The notes under the pieces are model-generated. The model made no database searches. It was not told where the DNA came from and worked only from the letters and a program-made list of their open reading frames with translations. Below, one piece after another: positions 15,432 through 23,270 of a stretch of 64,000 bases of DNA (positions are counted from its first letter, which is position 1; each line of letters begins with the position of its first letter). The position numbers and the translations under genes were made by a program. This stretch comes from an uncultured Pseudodesulfovibrio sp. (lineage in GTDB: Bacteria; Desulfobacterota; Desulfovibrionia; Desulfovibrionales; Desulfovibrionaceae), in the NCBI RefSeq assembly GCF_963675635.1, contig NZ_OY776488.1:2438001-2502000 (forward strand). Reading direction: 5' to 3'.

Positions 15432-17578
15432 ATGGCAGGCCCGCCATTGAGAGCGCCGCCCGGCCTTTGGGCGTTCCGCATTCTCCGGTCAAACCACCCA
15501 TCGAACTGCCGCTCCAGCGATTTGGCCACTTTCTCCAGGTAGCTTTCATCCTGCTTCTGGTTGCCGCTGGGAGTGGGCAAAGAGAGGTTGGCTTTGAAAA
15601 CAAAAGTATTGCCTCCGCTGACCGGCGCCAGTCCCCGGATGTCAACAGGGATGTTACGTCCATCCGGCAGCGGCACATGGGCTTCCGCCGAATAGGCGCC
15701 TTCGGAAACCATGGCGAGTTGCGGCCCGTAGGAAACGCCTCCGCTCGCGAAACCGGGAACCTTAAAACCGGAGAAAAGCCCGGACAGGCCGGACATGAAC
15801 CCGCCGGTTATCGGCTCAACCACAAAGCTCTCCATGGCGCGCCGATAGATGTGATCGAAGAATCTGTCGAACGAGTCCTTACCGTCGACCAAGGCGTCGG
15901 TGATGGAGCTGTTCATATTCTGCATGGAGTCCTGCATAAGGTCTGCGGTCTCTTCGGCCACGGACTTCGTCGTGTCGCGATATTGCAGCATCCCCAGCTC
16001 AAGGCCATCGACCATTGATCCCGATGCCTCCAGTGCGGTGACCTTCATCTCCTTCATGGACTGACTGAGTTCCTCGGCCACCTTCGCGTTATGAATTCTC
16101 TGATCCTTTGCGATCTTATCCAGGGATGCTGTCTTATACTGCTCCAGCTGCTCGAGCATGTGGGCCTCAACCCTCGTCCGCTCCTCGCCACCCAGCTTTT
16201 CCGCAGCCAGAATGGCAGTTATTTTCGCCTCGGAAGCCTTCACTTCCTGGTCGAGCTGCAACCGGCGGAAATCAAAGCTGTCCATGGAGAGCTTGGCGAG
16301 CTTGTTGGCAAAGTCCTGTTCGAGTTTGATCCTGTCGTTGAAGGCCTTTGTCGTGGCCTTGGTCGCAGTGCCGGCACCGCCATCGCCGTCCACGCCGCCG
16401 AAATTGAAACCACCGCCCTTGACGTCGAGCCCGGCCAGCATCTTGACGTCGGTCACCGCATCGCGGGCCTCATCAAGCATGGCCAGGATCGGAGCAAAGG
16501 CATCCTCGGTTCCTTCAACCTCTCGCTTCAACCGCAGCAACTGGGCCTTGGTGTTCATGATCTCCATGCCAAGGAAACCCTGCCGGGCAGTATTGGCCTT
16601 CCCCACGATGGAATCCTTGTTGGCAATGGCGGCCATAGGATTCATTTTTGTCAGGAGCAGAGAGGTCTCCAGGGAGGCCAGTTTGATTGCCAACAAACCG
16701 CCATGGACATAATCCAGGGACTGCGAGAATGCCTTCACGCTCCAGGCCATGGTCTTGAACGATCCGACCACTGCCTTGGCCGTGACCGCGGCCGCCCGGG
16801 CAAAGCGCAGTTTTCCGGTTTCCGTGCTGAGGTAATCAAGGAAACCCTTCAGACTTTTCTTCATGATGTCGAATGGCCCGGATTCCATGACCATCTTCCT
16901 GAACTGGGTCCAGTAGTCGCTGGCGTTGGAAAGCATGCCGCGCCACGCTGCGGACTGTTTTTCCATGCCTCCCTCAAACCGGGAAAAAATTTCGCCGAGA
17001 GCTTCGGTGATACCGGTCTGGGTCTTTTCGGCAGTCCGGACCATCTGTCGGCCATTCTGCTTCCAGCGGAAGGTGACCTGGTCGCCCTTTTGCGACGCCC
17101 GCACGCCGAATTCCTTGAGTCGTTCGAACTCGCCCTGGGCGGCATCGGCGAACATCTCAACGGCCTGATTCAGGCCTTTGCCCATGGCGGATGCAGTGTC
17201 TCCAAGCGGCCGGAGATACTGCGTCGGATCAAGGCCGTAAGCGGCCAGCTGGCGGAAAGCATCGGAAACCTCTTGCAGCTCGTAGGGAGTGCGCCTGGTG
17301 AAATCCTGAATCCACGCAGTGGCCGCCTCAGCCTGTTCTGCCGAGCCGGTCACGGTCTCCAGGCTGATGGAAAGTGTCTCAAACTCCGCAGCCGTGGTCA
17401 CAAAGCTCAAACCGATGTCACGGAGGTTGGCGATGCCCTCGATGGCTCCGCGAACGGCCAGAAACGCGGTAGTCAGTCCCATGGCCGATCCACGGATATC
17501 CTTGAAAACCTCGGATGCCATGTCCTTGGCGGCGACGATCATTTCAGTACGGGGCACTGCGCTTTCCTTTTTCGTCAA
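15428..17578 (-). CDS. Tail tape measure protein
   Basis: A 716-residue protein with long helical and coiled stretches, two hydrophobic regions near 30-60 and 240-300, and a Gly-rich C-terminus ending in the phage-typical VSYGPQLAMVSEGAYSAEAH block. The N-terminal LRDIGLSFVTTAAEFETLS, with SAEQAEAATAWIQDF and TPYELQEVSDAF, matches the conserved tape measure N-terminal domain. Length would correspond to a tail of about 100 nm by the 1.5 Angstrom per residue rule. The 128 bases before it have no convincing minus-strand gene. Confidence 0.85.
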   Translation of the reverse strand: MTKKESAVPRTEMIVAAKDMASEVFKDIRGSAMGLTTAFLAVRGAIEGIANLRDIGLSFVTTAAEFETLSISLETVTGSAEQAEAATAWIQDFTRRTPYELQEVSDAFRQLAAYGLDPTQYLRPLGDTASAMGKGLNQAVEMFADAAQGEFERLKEFGVRASQKGDQVTFRWKQNGRQMVRTAEKTQTGITEALGEIFSRFEGGMEKQSAAWRGMLSNASDYWTQFRKMVMESGPFDIMKKSLKGFLDYLSTETGKLRFARAAAVTAKAVVGSFKTMAWSVKAFSQSLDYVHGGLLAIKLASLETSLLLTKMNPMAAIANKDSIVGKANTARQGFLGMEIMNTKAQLLRLKREVEGTEDAFAPILAMLDEARDAVTDVKMLAGLDVKGGGFNFGGVDGDGGAGTATKATTKAFNDRIKLEQDFANKLAKLSMDSFDFRRLQLDQEVKASEAKITAILAAEKLGGEERTRVEAHMLEQLEQYKTASLDKIAKDQRIHNAKVAEELSQSMKEMKVTALEASGSMVDGLELGMLQYRDTTKSVAEETADLMQDSMQNMNSSITDALVDGKDSFDRFFDHIYRRAMESFVVEPITGGFMSGLSGLFSGFKVPGFASGGVSYGPQLAMVSEGAYSAEAHVPLPDGRNIPVDIRGLAPVSGGNTFVFKANLSLPTPSGNQKQDESYLEKVAKSLERQFDGWFDRRMRNAQRPGGALNGGPAI

Positions 17579-17706
17579 AAATGATTATGTTATGCCTATG
17601 GCAACAACGAACAACACATCTTCCGGGTTCGGATTCGGGCTCGAACTCATGGGCAAGGGCCTACTGGCCTATGTCGCAGGGTTCGCTGCAGTCGTGTTTC
17701 TGTTCT

Positions 17707-18332
17707 TCAGCCTCGCTCTGTTCGCCTAGCGGCCATCCTGGTCAATTCCTTGCGCTCCAGCAGCGTCACCTTGGCAAAAACCTCCGGCGTCACAGTCGCC
17801 CCGACCATCTCGGCCACGAGCGGCAGCACATTGTAGTCCAGTCCGATTACGCCCAACCCGCCGCCGCGCCACTGAGTCCACATCCCCTCGAACAAGGTCC
17901 AGGCATCAACATTGCCCGGCCAGACCGGAGGAGGCTGCCATTCGCATTCGGCGCACTCCTCGCGGGTTCCCCGGCAGGTCTGGCAATAGCTCACCCGTTC
18001 CGGATCGCTGTGCCACTCCCAGACCTCGATCAGTTTCCCGTTTCGGCCTTGTGGGTTTCAGCCATCACAAGACCGAACAGCTGCTGGGATTCGTGCAGGG
18101 TAAGACCAGCGAGCTTCTTCTGGTCTTCGTCCCCGGGGTAGGCCAGATCGAAAACGGAAACCAGCGCCTCCGAGATCTGCTCGTCCTTGATGTTCTCAAG
18201 GCTTATCCCCTTGGAGCGCAGGACCTTGACCCCGCCGTATTTGAGGGCCACAGGCCTGATGCCTTTCTCTTCGAATTTCTTGCGGATCTCCTCCGCTTTC
18301 TTTGCCTTTTCGTTCAAAACGGATTTTGCCAT
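17707..18332 (-). CDS. gpGT-like tail assembly chaperone made by -1 frameshift
   Basis: The G frame (18332-18030) ends at a TGA that directly follows the heptamer G-GGA-AAC at 18039-18033, a known -1 slippery sequence in the right phase (lambda G-T uses GGGAAAG). Slipping gives about 108 more residues in the -1 frame (CTG ATC GAG GTC TGG onward) down to 17707, continuous with a T-domain of DUF1799 type (WPGNVDAWTLFEGMWTQW). The product would be about 207 residues and would bind the tape measure during tail assembly. Separate translation of T from a GTG at 17994 is possible but needs no separate ribosome site under this model. Confidence 0.75.
18030..18332 (-). CDS. gpG-like tail assembly chaperone
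   Basis: A 100-residue basic helical protein starting 4 bases after the tail tube stop. In siphoviruses the gene after the tube encodes the chaperone that coats the tape measure. The segment YPGDEDQKKLAGLTLHESQQ is hydrophilic and helical. The ordinary stop makes G alone; a fraction would be extended by the frameshift site at its last codons. Confidence 0.75.
   Translation of the reverse strand: MAKSVLNEKAKKAEEIRKKFEEKGIRPVALKYGGVKVLRSKGISLENIKDEQISEALVSVFDLAYPGDEDQKKLAGLTLHESQQLFGLVMAETHKAETGN
18033..18039 (-). other. Programmed -1 ribosomal frameshift heptamer GGGAAAC
   Basis: Read on the minus strand the codons are ACG GGA AAC TGA, so the heptamer is X-XXY-YYZ with the zero-frame stop immediately after it. 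Re-pairing as GGG AAA then reads CTG as the next codon and joins the T frame without a stop until 17707. Confidence 0.75.
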
Positions 18333-18336
18333 GGCC

Positions 18337-19761
18337 TTATTCCTCCCAGGTCTTAATGTCGTTGACGAGCGTCGCCACCACGGCGGAGCTTGCGCTGCCG
18401 GTGTCGAGAAACGCGGTGTAGCTGAAATTTTCCTTCACACCCTTGGGGCCAGAGATGGACGGCGTCTTGCGCTGGTACTGCGCTTCCTCCATGCCAAAGG
18501 AAAGCTTGTAGCCACCGTTGGCCCAGGCGATTTCGAGCGATGTGCGCTCGCCGGTTTCGGCCTTGTCCAGGAATCGGGTGTCCTTGAACAGGGCCTCGAT
18601 GTCGCCGGAAAGCTGCATGACCCCTTCCGGGATATCCCCACGGGAACCGCCGCTGCCGATGGTGTACTGATCCGTATCCAGGCCGAAATCCACGGACAGA
18701 CCGACAGAGGTGTTGCGTCCGGACAGGGCAGAACCGCCTTCCAGGAGTCTGGCATGGAACTGGTTGAAACGGACAAAAGGCAGATTCACCAGGATATCAT
18801 TGTCGTGGGCATCGTAGGGCGCGGTGTTTCGCTCCTCGTCCTTGCCCACCAGGTTGACGGACATGGTCAACTCGCCGGAACCGCCCACGGTGAAGGACGC
18901 AGATCCCACCTTCATGCCGGAGCCCTGCAGATAAACAGGAATGTCCGGAAACTGCTTTTCAGTCATCAGAGAGGGCATCTCGTCGCCGACCGCATAGACA
19001 TGGGACTGGAAAGCGCAATCCACCACCTCGGTGCCGTCGAATGTTTCAGCGGAAAAAATCTTTTCGATCACGATCTCGTCCGCGGTGGTGCCGCGCTTGA
19101 CGATGTAGGTGCCGTCGTAGTTGGTGGTGCCGGCGATAGACACCTCGCCACCCACGGGCAGGCCATGCGCCGTGCAGGGCAGACCGCTCAACCCACCGGA
19201 CTTGTCCACGGCATCCCCCGCCTGGAGGGCCAACCTGCGGGCCAGCTTCACGGAATCGGTGACGCTGAACGTCTCGGCAACAAAGGCGGCCTTGACAACC
19301 AGTTCATCGACGCCGGTTTCCGGAGCAAGAGTGTAGTCGCCATCGTAGTTGGTCGTGCCGGAGATGATCACCGGCGCACCCGGTTCCAGTCCGTGGGCCG
19401 TACATGGCAGCCCCACCTTTCCGGATCCCTTGTCCGTCGCAGCGGCCGCGTCCAGAGTCACGACGGGTACCGCTGTCGTGACCGGCAGGCCGAACATGGC
19501 CCGAAGCCACAGACCCGATGCATGGGCATCCACCGGAATGGTCGCAGAACCGGAAGCATCCACGTTCCCCTCGAACGGGGCAACCGGATTGCGCGTTCCG
19601 GTGATGGTCTCTGCCGAATTGAGTTCGCGGGACGCCGAGGTGTCAAACGAATTGAATGGCACCAAAAACGGCTTGCGGGAACCCGCTGCCGGAGCGATGC
19701 CGAACCCGGTCTCGAAGTCCAGGACCACCTTGCCTTTGTAACCACGCGCCTGCTTGCTCAT
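18337..19761 (-). CDS. Major tail tube protein with a duplicated inserted domain
   Basis: A 474-residue protein; the ends match phage tail tube proteins (RGYKGKVVLDFETGFG at the start, and a FSYTAFLDTGSASSAVVATL end). Residues about 117-168 and 193-244 are two copies of one module: LPCTAHGL, then a Gly-rich turn, then SGTTNYDGDYT or AGTTNYDGTYI, then AETF. The period is 76 residues. The module resembles Ig-like decoration domains found on tail tubes. The tube core alone would be about 320 residues. Confidence 0.75.
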   Translation of the reverse strand: MSKQARGYKGKVVLDFETGFGIAPAAGSRKPFLVPFNSFDTSASRELNSAETITGTRNPVAPFEGNVDASGSATIPVDAHASGLWLRAMFGLPVTTAVPVVTLDAAAATDKGSGKVGLPCTAHGLEPGAPVIISGTTNYDGDYTLAPETGVDELVVKAAFVAETFSVTDSVKLARRLALQAGDAVDKSGGLSGLPCTAHGLPVGGEVSIAGTTNYDGTYIVKRGTTADEIVIEKIFSAETFDGTEVVDCAFQSHVYAVGDEMPSLMTEKQFPDIPVYLQGSGMKVGSASFTVGGSGELTMSVNLVGKDEERNTAPYDAHDNDILVNLPFVRFNQFHARLLEGGSALSGRNTSVGLSVDFGLDTDQYTIGSGGSRGDIPEGVMQLSGDIEALFKDTRFLDKAETGERTSLEIAWANGGYKLSFGMEEAQYQRKTPSISGPKGVKENFSYTAFLDTGSASSAVVATLVNDIKTWEE

Positions 19762-19770
19762 GGAATCCTC

Positions 19771-20229
19771 CTAATCAAGCCCAAGCGTGTTGGGCAGGTT
19801 GACGGTAAAAACATTTTCCAAAAGGAAAAAACCGGAATCCAGCTGGGCGACCTCCCAGGAATGGCGGCCCGGCACAAACTCGCCGGACTGCTCGATGGCG
19901 GCCACCACCAGCGGATTGAAATTCCGCTCGATGACGCTGCGCCCCGTGTAGACGATCTCGCGCCCGCTCTCCTCTACAGCCCCGTCCTTCGTGCCGAGAA
20001 ACACGCTCACGGCGAACTCCCGTTCGTCCTCTTCCTCGCCCCCGGACGGGCTGCCGTGAGGCACGAATGCGATGTAGGGGCAGTCCTTCTTGCCAGGCAG
20101 ATCACGCGGATCGAAATCCATGAACAGCCTCGGCTCCTTGCCGAACCGCTCCACACAGAACTCGTTGACGGGCACGGCATCCCGCACCGCGTTCTTCCAC
20201 GCTTCGCCTATCTGGTATGATGTCAGCAT
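19771..20229 (-). CDS. Tail terminator / minor tail protein
   Basis: A 152-residue protein in the position of lambda gpU, between the joining protein and the tail tube. It has the alternating strand-helix pattern of tail terminators, with ERNFNPLVVAAIEQSGEF and a C-terminal SWEVAQLDSGFFLLENVF strand pair. Assignment is mostly positional. Confidence 0.6.
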   Translation of the reverse strand: MLTSYQIGEAWKNAVRDAVPVNEFCVERFGKEPRLFMDFDPRDLPGKKDCPYIAFVPHGSPSGGEEEDEREFAVSVFLGTKDGAVEESGREIVYTGRSVIERNFNPLVVAAIEQSGEFVPGRHSWEVAQLDSGFFLLENVFTVNLPNTLGLD

Positions 20230-20232
20230 TGA

Positions 20233-20970
20233 TTACAGTCTCCTTGTGACGTGCGAGTTGGCATGCTTGCCGCTCAGTCCCTTGACATAGGCCGCGGTGT
20301 ACAGCTCCAGCCGCTTGTGGATCCCGTCCCGGTTCCGGTTGAACACGGGCTGGATCAGATCACGGTCATCCTGTTTGAGGACCTTGGTGGTTTTGGCAAG
20401 AGGCACACCCGCCGCCCAGAACATGCGCCGCATCTTTTCAGTCACCGGCTGGCTGCCCGTGAATTCGCCCGAGTCGCTCCGGCCGCGCCGAGCTCCCTGC
20501 AGGCGAAAAGACGCCTCCTTGGACGAACCGTTGAGGAACCCGATGCGCAGGGCCCCATCCTTGCGGTCGACCTTGTAACGGACCGCGCCGATCAATCGAC
20601 CGGAGCCGAAACCGAAGATCCGGCTCTTGCCCTTGCCGCCGCGGCGGAGCAGGGGGGAGTTGCGAGTCAGTGCGTCCTGCAGGGACTTTGCTTCACGCAT
20701 CCGTTTCTGTGCCTTGCCCTGCTGACCACCCGACTTCCAAAAATCGCCGCGCATGCGGGAAAACGGATCAAACCGGGCGAGAAGGGAACGCTCAGGCCAC
20801 AACTGCCCAGCCGACCGTCCGCCGGAGCGCATGGCGTCTTGGACTTCGCCGCGCAACCACCAGCCCACGCGGCTCAGGCTGCGCTTGAATTCACGAGGGA
20901 ACTTCTTTGAAAGCTCCTCCAGGAACGGCTCATTGCCGTCGAATATCTTGACGTAGGTGTCGTTCGTCAT
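20233..20970 (-). CDS. Head-tail connector/tail completion protein (gpZ or gp10-like)
   Basis: A 245-residue basic protein. The start at 20970 overlaps the preceding stop (TGATG); a start 45 bases upstream is inside that gene. It has LEELSKKFPREFKRSLSRVG as an N-terminal helix, many Arg and Lys and GSGRLIGAVRYKV strands, as in virion morphogenesis proteins of the gpZ/HK97 gp10 type. It sits between the adaptor and the tail terminator, so a tail-completion role is likely. Confidence 0.6.
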   Translation of the reverse strand: MTNDTYVKIFDGNEPFLEELSKKFPREFKRSLSRVGWWLRGEVQDAMRSGGRSAGQLWPERSLLARFDPFSRMRGDFWKSGGQQGKAQKRMREAKSLQDALTRNSPLLRRGGKGKSRIFGFGSGRLIGAVRYKVDRKDGALRIGFLNGSSKEASFRLQGARRGRSDSGEFTGSQPVTEKMRRMFWAAGVPLAKTTKVLKQDDRDLIQPVFNRNRDGIHKRLELYTAAYVKGLSGKHANSHVTRRL

Positions 20971-21314
20971 CAGTAGCTGCCCCTTTGGTCGGCCACGCCG
21001 TAGACCACCCACCACACCTTATCGGCCCCGGTTTCGGGTGTTGCCTTGGCAGCCCGCACCTCGTACTCGCGGCCGTCAAAGGTCACACTGTCGCTGTACT
21101 GCGGTTCCTCGCTCAACACCTCATAGGGAATCTTGAATTCCACGTACCGGGCCATGCCTTCGAAAAACTCCGAGTCCCACCCGGACGGCGGCATGCCGAA
21201 GCCATGATCCTTGACCAGGGCGTCATGGCCGTCGGCCACCCCGTCCTTGGACGTGTAGATAACAGGCTGCCCCTTGCGGGCGAGCATGGCACGGGAGACG
21301 TGGTCCAGAGTCAC
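20970..21314 (-). CDS. Head-tail joining/adaptor protein
   Basis: A 114-residue protein resembling the lambda FII/ATP-binding-sugar-transporter-like fold: MTLDHVSRAMLARKGQPVIYTS, then DSVTFDGREYEVR and KVWWVVYG strands. Size and order before the gpZ-like gene agree with a head-tail joining protein. Confidence 0.6.
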   Translation of the reverse strand: MTLDHVSRAMLARKGQPVIYTSKDGVADGHDALVKDHGFGMPPSGWDSEFFEGMARYVEFKIPYEVLSEEPQYSDSVTFDGREYEVRAAKATPETGADKVWWVVYGVADQRGSY

Positions 21315-21317
21315 GAT

Positions 21318-21506
21318 CTAGTCCTCGTCGGCCTGGAGATAGGTGTCGGGGTGCTTGACCAGCTCCTTGAGCTCGGCCAGGTCATCCATGGTAATGGTGC
21401 CGTCCTTGTTGAGAGCCTTGCAGGCGGTCACGATGGCAGGAACGGCGTACTCGGACAGCGCGTTGATCACTTCGATGGATACGAGAATGGTTTCTGCTAC
21501 GGGCAT
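21318..21506 (-). CDS. Small hypothetical protein in lysis-like cluster
   Basis: A 62-residue acidic helical protein, starting 2 bases after the previous stop with GGAGGGAATG upstream (a longer start at 21548 overlaps the previous gene). It has VSIEVINALSEYAVPAIVTA as a hydrophobic helix and a charged C-terminus. No family recognised; possibly accessory to lysis from position. Confidence 0.5.
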   Translation of the reverse strand: MPVAETILVSIEVINALSEYAVPAIVTACKALNKDGTITMDDLAELKELVKHPDTYLQADED

Positions 21507-21507
21507 G

Positions 21508-22074
21508 TTACATTCCCTCCGGGATCTTGATGCCCAGGTCTCGGGCATAGTTGGTCAGGTCGTCGAGCTTGCTCCAGATATCGGCCAGGGCATCGGCCGC
21601 CAGCTTGTAGGCGGCCGCGTCATCACCACCAGCGCGCACCACATCGGCATAGGAGGTCAGGGCCTCGCGGGCCAGGTGATATGCGCCGTAATATTTCAGG
21701 GCAATGCCGCGGATCTTCCCCTTTTGGTCTTCGGAGATCCTGCCCGCGCGGTAGTAGTCTCCCACTGCATTCATGGCGTTGTCGTAGGTGGTCCCGGCAA
21801 CGGCAAGTGTCTGGTAGCTCGCCTTGATGAACGACTCCTGGGGCGACAGGTCCTTGGTTCCGCATGCCGACATGACAGCCACGGTGAAGAGCAGCGGCAC
21901 GATGACCACGGCCTTTTTCCCGACAGCTCCGGTCAACACCTTCTTGACGCTGGTCCAGAGCAGGTCGTCCCACTTGGTGGGTGACATGGCCACGATCTTG
22001 TCGATGAGCAGAATGGCGATGGCCACAAGCTCCCAATGCTGGGCCATCCAGGCGATGATTGCATTGATATCCAT
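21508..22074 (-). CDS. Membrane protein, holin-like N-terminus with internal lipoprotein-like segment
   Basis: A 188-residue protein. Residues 6-28 are a membrane helix (IIAWMAQHWELVAIAILLID). A second hydrophobic stretch at about 53-68 ends in VAVMSACGTKDLS, which is close to a lipobox with Cys. The last 115 residues are a soluble helical domain rich in Tyr and Ala. The order fits a holin or spanin: an in-frame internal start (GTG near codon 56) could also make an outer-membrane lipoprotein. It lies in a cluster with DUF5675 and a one-helix protein, all consistent with lysis. Tentative. Confidence 0.45.
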   Translation of the reverse strand: MDINAIIAWMAQHWELVAIAILLIDKIVAMSPTKWDDLLWTSVKKVLTGAVGKKAVVIVPLLFTVAVMSACGTKDLSPQESFIKASYQTLAVAGTTYDNAMNAVGDYYRAGRISEDQKGKIRGIALKYYGAYHLAREALTSYADVVRAGGDDAAAYKLAADALADIWSKLDDLTNYARDLGIKIPEGM

Positions 22075-22101
22075 AGGTTCCTTCCTGTTGGTTGGCGGAA
22101 A

Positions 22102-22518
22102 TTATGCGGCTTCCTCGTAGATGGAGAGAGTGAATTCTTCCACGTCACGGGTCGTTTCCATGAACTCGGCGTGCGCGGCCTTGCTGGACCACACGGCCGG
22201 GACATCGACCGCCCGGCTCGAGCCGAGCAGCACGCAGCCTTCGGTGTTGTCGGGGTAGTTGCCCCAGTGGAAAAGTATGTGGGTGCGGCCAGGAACAAAG
22301 GTGATCTCGAAAGTCTCTCCGTACTTCGGGGAAATCACCCGGCGACAGACATATTCACCGGCCGGGATACAGGAGATATTCCGGGCATTGTCCAGCCAGG
22401 GATTCTCCAGCGTCTCATGGCGCAAAACGACTCGCCCCTCTTCGTCATAGAGAAACAGCTTACCCATGGAGACCCGCTCGTCCATGACGTCGCGGATGAG
22501 TTCGGCGCGGCTAATCAT
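22102..22518 (-). CDS. DUF5675 family protein, possible lysis enzyme
   Basis: A 138-residue protein with the DUF5675 pattern: RHETLENPWLDNARNISCIP, AGEYVCRRV, GRTHILFHWGNYPDNTEGC and VLLGSSRAVD. The His-x-Gly-Asn and Gly-Cys order is reminiscent of L,D-transpeptidases (HG and GC motifs), so a peptidoglycan-acting role is possible. It overlaps the one-helix protein by 8 bases. Family function is unproven. Confidence 0.65.
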   Translation of the reverse strand: MISRAELIRDVMDERVSMGKLFLYDEEGRVVLRHETLENPWLDNARNISCIPAGEYVCRRVISPKYGETFEITFVPGRTHILFHWGNYPDNTEGCVLLGSSRAVDVPAVWSSKAAHAEFMETTRDVEEFTLSIYEEAA

Positions 22519-22789
22519 GTTCCCCTCCCCTGTCGTTCAGGACTTTTTCCTTGTCCTCTTTGCTCATGTCCGAATGGACAACCAGCGCCCTGACCATACG
22601 ATAAAGGGTTCTGATGGCGTCCTTGTCATTGGCCTGGCGCTTATCGCACTCCTCCGCGCACCCTTCACGGAGCTTCTTGCAGTCTTTCTCGGTTACGAAC
22701 TTGCGACCACGAAAGACAGGAACCACCACGCCAGCGACAAGAGCGATCAACCCGGCAATGAGAGTGGCTTCAAGGTTTGTCAGAATCAT
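22511..22789 (-). CDS. Single-helix membrane protein, holin or inner spanin candidate
   Basis: A 92-residue protein with one N-terminal membrane helix (about residues 8-26, EATLIAGLIALVAGVVVPVF) and a charged helical tail with two Cys. That is the shape of a type-III holin or an i-spanin. It opens the four-gene cluster that sits between head decoration and head-tail joining genes. Confidence 0.5.
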   Translation of the reverse strand: MILTNLEATLIAGLIALVAGVVVPVFRGRKFVTEKDCKKLREGCAEECDKRQANDKDAIRTLYRMVRALVVHSDMSKEDKEKVLNDRGGEHD

Positions 22790-22872
22790 GATGGTCCTTT
22801 TGCAGAAGCCCTCGCCCCAGGCGGTCCGACCGATGACGGTGAGCCGGACCGCCCTTGTGGGGGAGGAGGTTG

Positions 22873-23211
22873 CTATGCGTTCATGCAGTTGAGCTTGACC
22901 GGAACGTCAGCATCGACGTCGGCGGCATCGCTCCAGAACACACCGACCAGGATGTTGGCGGTGGCCACGTTGGTGATTTTCTTGGCGGTGTCGTCCCAGT
23001 AGGCTTTGTTGCCCTGGGACACGGCCACAGCCGCCTTGGGCAGGGAGTGGACCTCTTCCATCAGCAGATCACCGGCCCCGCCGTCCACGATGTCCGTACT
23101 GGCAATGCCGAGACGGGTGCCCACCTTCACCGGGGTTCCGGACACGATGGTCGAGCCGGTACCGTTGGTGTAGGTCATGGTTTTTCCGGGCTGAACATGG
23201 GTCTGTGCCAT
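22873..23211 (-). CDS. Head decoration protein, DUF2190
   Basis: A 112-residue protein with the DUF2190 signature: TNGTGSTIVSGTPVKVGTRL, the DIVDGGAGDLLMEEVHSLPK segment, and AYWDDTAKKITNVATAN. Family members cap the capsid surface. It follows the capsid fusion gene by 59 bases. Confidence 0.8.
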   Translation of the reverse strand: MAQTHVQPGKTMTYTNGTGSTIVSGTPVKVGTRLGIASTDIVDGGAGDLLMEEVHSLPKAAVAVSQGNKAYWDDTAKKITNVATANILVGVFWSDAADVDADVPVKLNCMNA

Positions 23212-23270
23212 GATGTTCTCCTTATGAAATCGCTCCGGCCCGCAGGCCGGAACCGTTATCGTTTCAGTGC

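Noticed and set aside
17592..17729. A 45-codon plus-strand frame ending in a membrane helix, in the gap between gpGT and the tape measure
   Set aside because: It is antisense in a leftward operon, has no ribosome site, and continues an open frame from inside the tape measure gene. The hydrophobic run may be chance.
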